From positions 1 through 64,000 of the forward strand of contig NZ_FOTT01000010.1 of the NCBI RefSeq assembly GCF_900114655.1: a DNA stretch of 64,000 bases, read 5' to 3'. A program made the translations under genes and the position numbers. This document shows positions 1-8,674 of the stretch, one piece after another; the first letter of the stretch is position 1; each line of letters opens with the position of its first letter. The notes beneath the pieces were generated by a model, which made no database searches, was not told the DNA's origin, and saw only the letters and a list, made by a program, of their open reading frames with translations. Origin of the DNA: Candidatus Frackibacter sp. WG13 (GTDB lineage: Bacteria; Bacillota; Halanaerobiia; Halobacteroidales; Acetohalobiaceae).

Positions 1-228
1 CATTCCCACAATTACATCAGTTTTATTTTCTTTCTCACTTATTTTCTTAATCCAGTGTAGAAATTTTTTAAAACCTTCTTCTGTGTTTAGAAAGAATATT
101 GCCTTATCATATTCGATACCTCGATAATTAAATGCTCTTGCTGCGTGTTTGTTTTTTGCTATGTCTACTCCCACTACTAATGTTGAATTTTTTACTTGCT
201 TTATCTTGTCATTTTGAGTATAATACAT
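1..228 (-). CDS. IS110-family transposase, N-terminal part (partial)
   Basis: The reverse strand encodes a start at 228 and about 76 residues that run off the window edge. The N-terminus contains VVGVDIAKNKHAARAF, the RuvC-like DEDD start typical of IS110-family transposases, with the first catalytic Asp in GVDIAK. An AAGGAGG ribosome site lies just upstream of the ATG. IS110 enzymes move without terminal inverted repeats, and in this family a non-coding RNA from the element guides target choice. The C-terminal Ser domain is outside the window, so intactness cannot be judged. Confidence 0.8.
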   Translation of the reverse strand, partial: MYYTQNDKIKQVKNSTLVVGVDIAKNKHAARAFNYRGIEYDKAIFFLNTEEGFKKFLHWIKKISEKENKTDVIVGM

Positions 229-282
229 ATTAGATACCTCCTTGGTTTTTTTAGAGATCAGACTCGACCTCTGATACTCCGT

Positions 283-311
283 ATTATACCAAGGGGGTAT
301 TTTTTTGTCGA
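283..311 (-). promoter_or_regulatory. Promoter of the IS110 transposase
   Basis: On the minus strand there is TCGACA (311-306), a 17-nt spacer and a perfect TATAAT (288-283). Transcription would start near 276 and give a leader of about 48 nt. The leader carries a 6-bp hairpin (ATCAGA...TCTGAT) before the ribosome site. Confidence 0.6.
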
Positions 312-411
312 CCCTGATATTTATTCATTACAGGAATGCTCCTCTTTAAATTAAAGTTATCTCACTCATAATTAATATTAACCTTGGATAATTAGATTTA
401 CTCTATTAAGG

Positions 412-454
412 TGTGATAACCATCACATCTATATGTAATATCATTCTATATAAT
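412..454 (+). promoter_or_regulatory. CRP/FNR-type box with -10 element upstream of the Spo0E-like gene
   Basis: TGTGA-N6-TCACA is a perfect palindrome at 412-427. A TATAAT -10 lies at 449-454 with no recognisable -35. The predicted start near 461 puts the palindrome centre (419.5) at -41.5, the classical class II activator position. The site is seen directly; its use by a Crp/Fnr-family activator is inference. Confidence 0.5.
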
Positions 455-528
455 TAAATTAAATTCTATTTTTATGTATATGTTGCTTAAATGTATTATT
501 ATTCAATTTTTTCAAAGGAGTGGTTAAA

Positions 529-702
529 GTGTGTCATTTAGATAAATGTGATGAAATTGATAAAATTAAACTTAAAATAAATAAACTTAAGTCAGAATTA
601 TTTCTGTTGACTAAGGAAGAAGGCTCCTTAGATACAAAAGAAGTCATTAAGAAAAGTCAAGAATTAGATAGATTAATTGCCTTATTTATGAAGAATAGAT
701 AA
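529..702 (+). CDS. Spo0E-family aspartyl-phosphate phosphatase-like protein
   Basis: This 57-residue protein carries SQELDRLI, the signature of the Spo0E family, whose members remove phosphate from Spo0A~P or other response regulators and so delay sporulation. It is a predicted helical hairpin (charged helix near residues 7-27, second helix with the SQELD motif). An upstream in-frame GTG at 520 exists, but the AAAGGAG ribosome site at 514-520 overlaps it. The GTG at 529 has an 8-nt spacing and is chosen. The gene converges on the end of the cobalamin operon and is preceded by a CRP/FNR-type site. The target regulator is unknown. Confidence 0.75.
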   Translation: MCHLDKCDEIDKIKLKINKLKSELFLLTKEEGSLDTKEVIKKSQELDRLIALFMKNR

Positions 703-733
703 GATTTTAAAACTATTAATTCAAAATTAATTT

Positions 734-1339
734 CTATAGATGTTTAGTACAGTTAACTAAAGCTACTATCGGGTCTCCATCATAGACCTTAACAATATTT
801 ACTGCTGTATTATCCTGTTGAATCCGCCAAAAATTACTTAACGGCATACCTAATAAATCTGTTAATAAGGCTCGAATAGTTCCGCCATGGGCTACTACTA
901 ATACTTTACTATCTTGATGTTCTGCTTTGATATCGTTTAAAGCCTCTTTAGCTCGTTTTTGAACATCTTCAAACTTTTCTCCCCCTGGAGTTCTGACTGT
1001 AACTGGGTCTTTTAACCACGCGTCTAATCTATCTTCATCTTCTTCTTTAATTTGATTAAAGGTCAAGCCTTCCCAATCTCCAAAGCTAGCTTCTTGTAGT
1101 TTGGATATCTGCTTAACCTTAATATTATGATAGTCTGCTACTCTTTCTGCTGTTTCAAACGCTCTCTGCAAATTACTAGCATAAATCATATCTATTTCTA
1201 TATCTCTAAACCTCTCTGCTAATTTTTTAGCCTGCTCCTTACCTAAAGAACTCAATTCTATATCAGTTGAACCCTGAAAACGGGATTCTTTATTCCAGAG
1301 CGTCTCTCCATGTCTAACTAAAATAATTTCGGTTGCCAT
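734..1339 (-). CDS. cobC: Histidine phosphatase, probable alpha-ribazole phosphatase CobC
   Basis: This 201-residue cytoplasmic protein begins ATEIILVRHGETLWN; RHGE carries the phospho-accepting His of the phosphoglycerate-mutase-like superfamily. A second conserved His lies in VVAHGGTIRALL (about residue 150). In the nucleotide-loop pathway CobC removes the phosphate from alpha-ribazole phosphate or adenosylcobalamin phosphate. The superfamily is broad; the specific assignment rests on its place as last gene of the cobalamin operon, 10 bp after cobD. A general sugar-phosphate phosphatase is the alternative. Confidence 0.8.
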   Translation of the reverse strand: MATEIILVRHGETLWNKESRFQGSTDIELSSLGKEQAKKLAERFRDIEIDMIYASNLQRAFETAERVADYHNIKVKQISKLQEASFGDWEGLTFNQIKEEDEDRLDAWLKDPVTVRTPGGEKFEDVQKRAKEALNDIKAEHQDSKVLVVAHGGTIRALLTDLLGMPLSNFWRIQQDNTAVNIVKVYDGDPIVALVNCTKHL

Positions 1340-1349
1340 CTTAACCCCC

Positions 1350-2444
1350 CTAATCCAATATCGACTTTAGCTCTTCAATTAATCTTAGATTATCTTCTCT
1401 ATTCTTAACTGCTACTCTAATAAAATCAGCACCTAATAAGTGATAAGTACTACAATCTCTGACTAGAATTCCCTCCTGGGCTAATTGATTATGTAATTTC
1501 CAAGAAGTATACTTAGTATCTACAATATCAATTAGAATATAATTTGCTGTTGGTAAATAAGGCTTCAGATTAGGCAACCCTTTCAATTCTTTATACAAAA
1601 AATCTTTCTCTTGCTTAACCGCTTCTTTAGTCTTTCGAATATAATCTTGCTCTTCTAAAACGCGACTTCCTACCCTTTGAGCAAATAAATTTACATTCCA
1701 AGGATCTTTACTCTCATTTAACTTAGTTACTAACTTCCGATTAGTAATTCCATAACCAATCCTCAGCCCTGGAATAGCAAAGAATTTAGTCATCGAACGT
1801 AACACTAATAGATTATTCCTTTCGATTGCTTCTGAAATTAAGGTGTAATCCGCTTCATTAGTCAAAAAATCAAGAAAAGCTTCATCTACTACTACAAAAA
1901 TATCCTCTTGCTTACTAACTTCTAATACCTTAATTAAATCATTACGCTTAATTAAATCTCCGGTTGGATTATTAGGATTACATAAAAATAACATATCAAT
2001 ATCCGAATTTTGCAATTTCGCTATTAATTGATTAATATCTAATTTAAAGTTATTGCTTCTTGCTAATTGAAATAATTCCACCTCTCCACCTACGCTCTCA
2101 ATTGCTGCTTCATATTCAGAAAAAGTAGGTGCTAAAACTAAGGCTTGCCTAGGATTAATTACTTTACTAATTAAATAGATAATCTCTACTGCTCCATTAC
2201 CAATAATTAAATCATCAGGCTCTATTCCTAAATGACCAGCCAATTTCACTGCTAAACTCTTGGCATCTGGCTCAGGATAATCTACTATTTTTGTTATGCT
2301 ATCCTCAATCACTTCTTTAACTATACTTGGAGGGCCCAAAAAATTAATATTAGCACTGAAATCGATTATTTCATCATAAATCAAATCATATTCTTCAGCC
2401 GCTGCTTTAATATTTCCTCCATGCTCCCTTTTTCGTTTAGCCAT
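1350..2444 (-). CDS. cobD: L-threonine-O-3-phosphate decarboxylase (CobD)
   Basis: This 364-residue PLP enzyme of aminotransferase fold I makes (R)-1-amino-2-propanol O-2-phosphate, the linker between corrin ring and lower ligand. The N-terminus (HGGNI, DFSANINFLGPP) is typical of CobD. Other marks are CNPNNPTG (about 155-162), VVDEAFLDF and SMTKFFAIPGLRIGYG, with the PLP Lys in the TKF segment. Its start overlaps the end of the upstream threonine kinase gene by 8 bp, and that kinase supplies its substrate, which separates it from histidinol-phosphate aminotransferases. Confidence 0.9.
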   Translation of the reverse strand: MAKRKREHGGNIKAAAEEYDLIYDEIIDFSANINFLGPPSIVKEVIEDSITKIVDYPEPDAKSLAVKLAGHLGIEPDDLIIGNGAVEIIYLISKVINPRQALVLAPTFSEYEAAIESVGGEVELFQLARSNNFKLDINQLIAKLQNSDIDMLFLCNPNNPTGDLIKRNDLIKVLEVSKQEDIFVVVDEAFLDFLTNEADYTLISEAIERNNLLVLRSMTKFFAIPGLRIGYGITNRKLVTKLNESKDPWNVNLFAQRVGSRVLEEQDYIRKTKEAVKQEKDFLYKELKGLPNLKPYLPTANYILIDIVDTKYTSWKLHNQLAQEGILVRDCSTYHLLGADFIRVAVKNREDNLRLIEELKSILD

Positions 2445-3348
2445 ATCTATACTTCCTTTCTGAAACCAAAATATCCTTATCTATTACTTCTAATCCTCCA
2501 TTAATTAATTTCAATTTATAAGAACTCAAACCTACTATCTTTTTTTCAACTTTAGATTCTAGCTTTTTCGATGTTACTTTTTGATTATCATATAAAATAC
2601 CAACTAGAGTTCCACTATGAGCTATATTAAATCCCAAAACCCCTTCAATCTCAGTTAAGCTCAACAATTGATTAAATTTTTTCTTAGGCAAAATTCTCTG
2701 ATTAGCCTTGCTACTTAAAGTTGCTCCTTCACCAATTAACTTCAAGTCATAATTTGCAATACCTTGTCTAATCATATCTAGAGCTTGGTTAGTTAATGGT
2801 TCATTTATCTTATTTAACCTTTGTAAATCACTACGACTATTGAACATTAAAGTGTCCACCTTACCACCTAAATCTAACATCAAAATATTTAATGCCGGAC
2901 TTTCACCTAAATATTGATGTAAATACCCGTTTACATGATCAAATAAGACTATTCCTGGATAAAACAGTCCATCTGTTGGTTCAATTGCAAGGGCTAATCT
3001 TGCTATTTCATCTTCAGTGATTTTCTTTCCTAAAGCAACAGTAGTGGCTAAAATAGCTGCTGTAATATCCGCTGTACTACTAGCCATGCCTTTTCCAGAC
3101 AACAATTCTGATTCAACAATAATCTCTGCTTTCAAATCTTGACTTTCAAAGTATTTTAACGTGCTATTAACCGCTTCAATAGTTTTAGGTAAATGAGGAT
3201 TAGAGATCGTCTTCTTTAATTTTTTATTTAAATTTACAGTAACATATGAATAAAGATTAATTGGACAAGTAATATGAAAGTTACAACCATCAATAGTTCC
3301 TTGCACTAATTCACCACATGTTCCTGGTGCTCTTACCGTTGCTTTCAT
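2437..3348 (-). CDS. pduX: L-threonine kinase, GHMP family (PduX-like)
   Basis: This 303-residue GHMP-superfamily kinase phosphorylates L-threonine with ATP to supply the CobD decarboxylase. The N-terminal APGTCGELVQG is the characteristic PduX motif, and the ATP loop is ELLSGKGMASSTAD (about 82-95). A C-terminal GHMP segment includes FNIAHSGTLVG. It sits between cobS and cobD and overlaps cobD by 8 bp, which supports the aminopropanol role. Having both pduX and cobD indicates de novo synthesis of the linker from threonine. Confidence 0.85.
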   Translation of the reverse strand: MKATVRAPGTCGELVQGTIDGCNFHITCPINLYSYVTVNLNKKLKKTISNPHLPKTIEAVNSTLKYFESQDLKAEIIVESELLSGKGMASSTADITAAILATTVALGKKITEDEIARLALAIEPTDGLFYPGIVLFDHVNGYLHQYLGESPALNILMLDLGGKVDTLMFNSRSDLQRLNKINEPLTNQALDMIRQGIANYDLKLIGEGATLSSKANQRILPKKKFNQLLSLTEIEGVLGFNIAHSGTLVGILYDNQKVTSKKLESKVEKKIVGLSSYKLKLINGGLEVIDKDILVSERKYRYG

Positions 3349-3367
3349 CTTTTCACCTCTAACTACC

Positions 3368-4123
3368 CTAATAAATTAGGGTTAATACTAATAAAGAAAA
3401 TACTTCAATCAATTCGTTTATAGCACCATAACAATCACCGGTTAAACCATCAATTCGTTTAATTATTATTTTAATAACTAAAACAGTAATCCCCAAAATT
3501 AGAATAAATGCTAAGATACCATTAGTTCCCAATAAAAGACCAGCTAAGATCACAGTCCAAAGCGAAGTAATTAAGACTTCTTTTACACCAACAAAGTGAG
3601 CATGTGCTTTCCCTAATCCTTCATCTTTTCTAGCATATGGATACAATGCTGCTGCATAAACCATAGCCCATCTACTAAAAGTCGGCATTAATAATAACGC
3701 TTCTAATTGGAGTTGACCTGAAAGTTCTAATAAGAAAACAAACTTCAGTATCATCAAAGCGAAAAAACCAGTAACCCCATGGGCCCCTACCCGACTATCA
3801 CGCATAATCTCTAACATTCTCTTTTTATTACGCCCACTAAATATTCCATCTATCGTATCCATATAACCATCTAAATGTAAACCACCAGTAATAATAATTA
3901 AAGCAATTAAGATTAATGTCTTCACTACTAAATTAGACCAGAAGATACCAAATAATGAATTTAAACCAACTAAAATTAAGCCAATTATCGTTCCTATTAT
4001 CGGATAATAATACATAGATTTTCCCATATTCCGAGGAGTAAAATCGACTTTAATATTAATCGGAATTCTAGTCAAAAACTGCAGAGCAATAATCAATCTA
4101 GTAAATAGCTTGCCTTTTAACAT
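3368..4123 (-). CDS. cobS: Adenosylcobinamide-GDP ribazoletransferase (cobalamin synthase)
   Basis: This 251-residue membrane protein joins adenosylcobinamide-GDP to alpha-ribazole (phosphate), the last coupling step of cobamide synthesis. Family motifs include FLTRIPI near residue 17 and GGLHLDGYMDTIDGIFSG (about 80-97) with its acidic metal-binding residues. RDSRVGAHG and FSRWAMVYAA follow. Several hydrophobic stretches (about 38-60, 65-80, 113-135, 185-215) fit the usual polytopic form. It lies between the adenosyltransferase and threonine kinase genes with short gaps. Confidence 0.92.
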   Translation of the reverse strand: MLKGKLFTRLIIALQFLTRIPINIKVDFTPRNMGKSMYYYPIIGTIIGLILVGLNSLFGIFWSNLVVKTLILIALIIITGGLHLDGYMDTIDGIFSGRNKKRMLEIMRDSRVGAHGVTGFFALMILKFVFLLELSGQLQLEALLLMPTFSRWAMVYAAALYPYARKDEGLGKAHAHFVGVKEVLITSLWTVILAGLLLGTNGILAFILILGITVLVIKIIIKRIDGLTGDCYGAINELIEVFSLLVLTLIY

Positions 4124-4147
4124 CTTTTCTCACTTCCTCAGTCTGCT

Positions 4148-4744
4148 TTAATATTCAATCCCTCTTCTACTAGTAATTCCCTGGTCTTGATAAGGATGCT
4201 TAATTGCCTTCATTTCCGTTACTAAATCTGCTGCTGCTAAGATTTCATCAGCAAATCCTCGGCCAGTCATAATTAACTCTGTCTTTTCGTTCTTACTCTC
4301 AATTAACCTTAATATGTCGTCTACTTCTAACAGCTCATAACGCAAAGCATTATTAATCTCATCTAAGATAACAATATCTACATCTTGATCATCTAAAACC
4401 TTTTGGGTATATTGATAAGCGTAACTAACAAATTCTTCAAACTCATCCCGAGACTGGTCATTATCTTTTAAAAAGCATTCCCCACAGCCTTTACACTTAC
4501 TGATGCCTTCTCTAATTAAAGCAGCATACGGACAACCCCGTCCAAACTGCTTAATACTTAAATTAGGTAGCCTTTCTGTAGAAAATAACTCCCCTGAATA
4601 TGCACTACCTTTCATATATTGAATAACTACTACTTTAAAGCCATGACCCACTGCTCTTAAAGCTAGACCTAAAGAAGCCGTAGTCTTTCCTTTCCCTTTA
4701 CCGGTGTAAACCTGAACTAACCCTTGTTCTAACTCCTGCTTCAT
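4148..4744 (-). CDS. cobA: Cob(I)yrinic acid a,c-diamide adenosyltransferase (CobA/BtuR type)
   Basis: From the ATG at 4744 this is a 198-residue P-loop protein that transfers the adenosyl group of ATP to cob(I)yrinate diamide. The loop is YTGKGKGKTTASLGLALRA (about 13-31); VIQYMKG and VILDEINNAL are family motifs. A longer frame starts at 4786, but AGGAGA is 10 nt before 4744 and cbiA stops at 4746, so 4744 is preferred. Cysteines at 71, 84, 87 and 90 (CKGCGEC) form an unusual cluster between the P-loop and the Walker B strand, suggesting a metal site or redox control. Confidence 0.9.
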   Translation of the reverse strand: MKQELEQGLVQVYTGKGKGKTTASLGLALRAVGHGFKVVVIQYMKGSAYSGELFSTERLPNLSIKQFGRGCPYAALIREGISKCKGCGECFLKDNDQSRDEFEEFVSYAYQYTQKVLDDQDVDIVILDEINNALRYELLEVDDILRLIESKNEKTELIMTGRGFADEILAAADLVTEMKAIKHPYQDQGITSRRGIEY

Positions 4745-4745
4745 C

Positions 4746-6137
4746 TTATTGATGTCTCCTTTCTTTAAACTTCTTACACTCTTCAATAAAATTATCGATT
4801 ACTGCTGGATTACTAGCAAAATGAAGGTGTAAATACGAAGCTAAAAGATTGTCTTTAACAAAGCCTTCTAACCTACCATCTTCTCCTTTTCCTCCTGTCA
4901 AGCTATAAGCTGCTGTCTGTTCATTAGGAGATTCTGATAATTGCGAATAATGAAATTCATGTCCTTTAATTTCTTCTCCTTTAGCCAGTAAGATATTCTC
5001 CTGTTCTGCTTTCCCTCTCACATAACCCATAGCCTGTAAGCTATCCTGCATCATTGTTGTTCCAGGAACTACCCCTACCATTTCATAACTTTCATCATCA
5101 AAGTTAATAACCCTTTCTGTTAAGTACATTAATCCTCCACATTCAGCATAAGTAGGCAATCCTGCTTCAATCGCTTCTTTAATACTACTTCGCATCGTTT
5201 CATTAGCACTTAATTCTTGCAAGAAGCTCTCAGGAAACCCACCACCGATATAGAATCCATCAATATCTACTGGTAACTCTTCATCATTAACTGGACTAAA
5301 ATATTCTAGAGTAACACCTCTATCTTTTAAAAGGTCTAAATTATCTTCATAATAAAAATTAAAGGCTTCATCTCTAGCTACAGCTAATTTAATATCTACA
5401 TCTGACTGCTGTTCTAAAAATAGAGATCTTTCAACTAACTCTAATTCTTCTGCCTCCTTAGCCAGTTTATATAATTGATCTAAATCAAGATATTCTAAGA
5501 TTATCCCAGCTAAATCATCTATATAATTAGCTAAAGAAGTAGTCTCTGCTGTAGGAACTAATACTAAGTGTCGTTCTGGTAAATGCAGCTCTGCTTGATT
5601 CGGAATATAGCCTAACACCGAAATACCTAGCTCTTCAATCGGTTCTTTAATCATTTGATAGTGACTTTCACTACCTACTCGATTCAAAATTACTCCGGCT
5701 AAATTTAATTCTGAATCATAATTCTGATAACCGTAAGCTATTGCAGCTCCACTTTGAGCTAACTTTTTAGCATCAATAATTAAGATTACTGGAGTCGAAA
5801 GAATCTTAGCTACATCAGCACTACTACCCTTACCTTGCTCCTTACGATGTCCATCAAAGAGTCCCATTACCCCTTCAATAATTGATATGTCTGCTGCTTT
5901 ACTATTATTTAAAAAGAGTTCAGTTAAATATTCTTCTGAAATCATCCAACTGTCTAAGTTACGGCTAATTCTTCCGGTAGCCACTGTATGAAAACCTGGG
6001 TCTATATAATCTGGTCCTACTTTATACGGCTGTACTTTATATCCTTTCTTATTCATAGCTGCCATCAAGCCCGTAGCTAAAGTAGTCTTTCCTACTCCAC
6101 TCTGGGTTCCGGCAATTAGAACTCTAGGTTGTGTCAA
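4746..6137 (-). CDS. cbiA: Cobyrinic acid a,c-diamide synthase (CbiA/CobB)
   Basis: This 463-residue, two-domain glutamine-dependent amidase acts on the a and c carboxylates of the ring. An N-terminal DTBS-like ATP domain opens with AGTQSGVGKTTLATGLM. A C-terminal class I glutamine amidotransferase domain has the nucleophile in YAECGGLMYL and the His region in YLHLHF near the end. The substrate-loop VGPDYIDPGFH (about 42-52) is typical of CbiA rather than CobQ. It lies 1 bp upstream of cobA in the operon. Ring amidation at a,c is followed by adenosylation and CobQ. Confidence 0.93.
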   Translation of the reverse strand: MTQPRVLIAGTQSGVGKTTLATGLMAAMNKKGYKVQPYKVGPDYIDPGFHTVATGRISRNLDSWMISEEYLTELFLNNSKAADISIIEGVMGLFDGHRKEQGKGSSADVAKILSTPVILIIDAKKLAQSGAAIAYGYQNYDSELNLAGVILNRVGSESHYQMIKEPIEELGISVLGYIPNQAELHLPERHLVLVPTAETTSLANYIDDLAGIILEYLDLDQLYKLAKEAEELELVERSLFLEQQSDVDIKLAVARDEAFNFYYEDNLDLLKDRGVTLEYFSPVNDEELPVDIDGFYIGGGFPESFLQELSANETMRSSIKEAIEAGLPTYAECGGLMYLTERVINFDDESYEMVGVVPGTTMMQDSLQAMGYVRGKAEQENILLAKGEEIKGHEFHYSQLSESPNEQTAAYSLTGGKGEDGRLEGFVKDNLLASYLHLHFASNPAVIDNFIEECKKFKERRHQ

Positions 6138-6156
6138 TTAGATCTGCTCCTTTCTT

Positions 6157-7101
6157 TTACACCAACACATTTATAACTACGAATAATCCCGTAGTTATAT
6201 ACATCAAATAAATCATATCTTGAATATCATTGCTTTCTAAGTCTCTAACTTTATCACCTAAATACTCTCTAAAGCTAGATTCACCATGATAATAATTGAG
6301 TCCACCTAGCCTGACTCCTAAGGCTCCTGCTACTGCTGCTTCGGGATAGCCTCCATTAGGACTAGGATGTTTTTTAGCGTCTCTTAATACCATCTTGAAA
6401 GATTTTAAACCATTTTTTCGTAACAAGAAAGCAGCTATTGGAAATAGCAAGCCACTAATCCTTGCGGGAATCAAATTAGCTAAATCATCAATCCGAGCTG
6501 CTGCCCAACCAAAGTATTGATATTGTTGGTTCTTATAACCTAACATTGAGTCGAGAGTATTAACGGCTTTATAGGCCATAGCCAAAGGTGCTCCTCCTAT
6601 AAAAGCATAGAATAATGGTGATAAAATACCATCTACTGTGTTTTCAGCTACTGTCTCTACTGTAGCCCTTACGACTTCACTTTCAGATAACTTTTCAGTG
6701 TCACGACCTACAATCCAATTTAGTCTCTCCCTAGCTTGCTGTAAGTCATTATTTAATAGTTGTTGATAGATTCCTTTACTAGCATCAGCTAAGCCTTTAA
6801 CCGATAAAGTAGTAGTCAATAATAATATTTTAATAATGATTCCTAACCATTCATTTATACTTGTGCTAATAGTTATAATTCCATAAGTTATCAACCAAGT
6901 GAAAAAAATCGTTAATAAAGCTAATAATATACCTGTAACTCTTTCTGCTAATTCAGTCTTAGCTATTGAACGTAATTGCTCTTCCCCCCAACTAATGAAC
7001 TTGCCAATAATCACTACTGGGTGAGGAATCCAATTAGGATCTCCAATTAATAAATCTAAAATTAAAGCTATAAATACTATAATAATAAATTGATTAAACA
7101 T
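6157..7101 (-). CDS. cbiB: Adenosylcobinamide-phosphate synthase (CbiB)
   Basis: This 314-residue integral membrane enzyme attaches aminopropanol phosphate to cobyric acid. Near the N-terminus it has LDLLIGDPNWIPHPVVIIGK, the hallmark of CbiB. Further motifs are VGRDT, ETVAENTVDGILSPLFYA, AYKAVNTLDSMLGY and PSPNGGYPEAAVAGALGVRLGG. Hydrophobic segments lie near 5-20, 55-80, 85-100, 165-185 and at the C-terminus. It starts inside the end of cobQ1 (25-bp overlap) with AGAGGG nine bases upstream of the ATG, consistent with coupled translation. Confidence 0.93.
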   Translation of the reverse strand: MFNQFIIIVFIALILDLLIGDPNWIPHPVVIIGKFISWGEEQLRSIAKTELAERVTGILLALLTIFFTWLITYGIITISTSINEWLGIIIKILLLTTTLSVKGLADASKGIYQQLLNNDLQQARERLNWIVGRDTEKLSESEVVRATVETVAENTVDGILSPLFYAFIGGAPLAMAYKAVNTLDSMLGYKNQQYQYFGWAAARIDDLANLIPARISGLLFPIAAFLLRKNGLKSFKMVLRDAKKHPSPNGGYPEAAVAGALGVRLGGLNYYHGESSFREYLGDKVRDLESNDIQDMIYLMYITTGLFVVINVLV

Positions 7102-8648
7102 GGGTCTAATCCCTCTTTATAATTATTAAAATCCATAATCTCATAGACTTTCTCAAAGTCTATACTCTCTCTTACAATTTCTGCTAATCTTTCATAAGCT
7201 GCTTCTCGTTTCTCAGCAGTAGAAATTTCTTGACTAAAATCAATTAATGGCAACCCTTTTTCTTGCCGTAAGCTATTTATAAATTTATATCTAAATTGAT
7301 CATTATCAAAAATACCATGCAAATAAGTCCCAAATAATTTCCCATCCTTGTTAATCGCCCCATCTAATCTCGACTCTTTCTTCCCTAAACTCTCTTCTAG
7401 TTTAATTAGAGGCTCTACTCCTTCGTTTAATTTTGTTTCGCCCATATGAATCTCATAACCACTAATGACTTTGTCCTTCAAGTTAGAAAAGAATCCATGA
7501 TCATTAGCAATTCTTCCTTTAACCTGGGTAGTTACCTTAGTAGGATTAAAAACTGTCTTAATATCTAGTAAACCCAAACCATTTATCGACTCTGTTGTTG
7601 CTTCTACTTGCTGTGGGTCCGAAACTTGCTTCCCTAACATCTGATACCCACCACAGATTCCTACTACGTGTACTCCCTCTGCAGCCAGGTTCTTTATTTC
7701 TTCATCATAACCTGCATCTTTTAAGTATTCTAAATCCTCAATCGTATTCTTACTACCAGGAATTATTATAGCGTCAGGCCTCCCAAGTGGCTCCCCTTTC
7801 TTAACATACCGAACCGATGTCTTTAATTCTTCTTCTAAAGGAGTAAAGTCAGTAAAATTAGAAATATGAGGTAGATAAAGAATAGCAATCTCTATCTCTC
7901 CATCTTGCTGCCCTTTTAATCTATGTTGAGGAATCGAATCTTCTTCAGGTATCTTAAAGTCATTAAAGTATGGTACAACCCCTAAGACCGGTACGCCAGT
8001 ATACTCTTCTATAAACTTTAATCCCGACTCTAATCTACTTATATCTCCTCTGAATTTATTAATAATAATCCCCTTAATTCTATTTGCTTCTGCTTCATTC
8101 AGTAATTTAAAAGTACCAATAATTGAAGCAAAAACCCCGCCGCGATCTATATCAGCCACTAAGATAACCGGAGCATCTGCTAATTCAGCAGCCTTCATAT
8201 TAACCAAATCCTGGTCTCGTAGATTAACTTCTGCTGGACTACCTGCTCCTTCCATAACTACTACTTCATAATCTCGCTTTAATCTAGCCAATGACTCTTT
8301 AATATATCCTAATCCTTCCTCATGGTGGTCAAAATATTCTTTAGCACTCATATTCTTCTTAGGGCGACCATGAATAATAACTTGTGAAGATGTGTCTTCG
8401 CGTGGCTTAAGTAAGATTGGATTCATATCTACTGTTGCTTCTACTTCTGCTGCCTCCGCTTGTACTGCTTGTGCTCTACCAATCTCCCCACCCTGTTTAG
8501 TAATATAGGAGTTTAAAGCCATATTCTGCGACTTAAAAGGCGCTACATGATAACCATCCTGAGCAAAGATTCGACAAAAAGCTGATGTCAAGACGCTCTT
8601 TCCTACATCTGAACCGGTTCCTTGTAACATAATTGTTTGGGCAGTCAT
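7077..8648 (-). CDS. cobQ: Cobyric acid synthase CobQ, canonical copy
   Basis: This 523-residue glutamine-dependent enzyme amidates the b, d, e and g side chains of adenosylcobyrinate diamide. The N-terminal ATP domain has the loop QGTGSDVGKS (9-18), then FKSQNMALNS (38-47), GGEIGRAQAVQAEAA and MNPILLKP, all matching the family pattern. EGAGSPAEVN and ADIDRGGVFAS follow. The C-terminal amidotransferase domain has the Cys in GICGGYQMLG and a His in TYLHGIFDND. It directly follows a second cobQ copy and overlaps cbiB by 25 bp. This copy is the better candidate for the standard reaction. Confidence 0.93.
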   Translation of the reverse strand: MTAQTIMLQGTGSDVGKSVLTSAFCRIFAQDGYHVAPFKSQNMALNSYITKQGGEIGRAQAVQAEAAEVEATVDMNPILLKPREDTSSQVIIHGRPKKNMSAKEYFDHHEEGLGYIKESLARLKRDYEVVVMEGAGSPAEVNLRDQDLVNMKAAELADAPVILVADIDRGGVFASIIGTFKLLNEAEANRIKGIIINKFRGDISRLESGLKFIEEYTGVPVLGVVPYFNDFKIPEEDSIPQHRLKGQQDGEIEIAILYLPHISNFTDFTPLEEELKTSVRYVKKGEPLGRPDAIIIPGSKNTIEDLEYLKDAGYDEEIKNLAAEGVHVVGICGGYQMLGKQVSDPQQVEATTESINGLGLLDIKTVFNPTKVTTQVKGRIANDHGFFSNLKDKVISGYEIHMGETKLNEGVEPLIKLEESLGKKESRLDGAINKDGKLFGTYLHGIFDNDQFRYKFINSLRQEKGLPLIDFSQEISTAEKREAAYERLAEIVRESIDFEKVYEIMDFNNYKEGLDPCLINLLL

Positions 8649-8674
8649 TTTTTCACCTCATTTAATAAGATTAA

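Noticed and set aside
703-733. Terminator between the Spo0E-like gene and cobC
   Set aside because: A weak TTAATT/AATTAA palindrome is present but it has no GC-rich stem and no clear T-run.
4144-4786. Longer CobA starting at 4786 within cbiA
   Set aside because: The extra 14 residues lack family similarity and AGGAGA is well spaced for ATG 4744.
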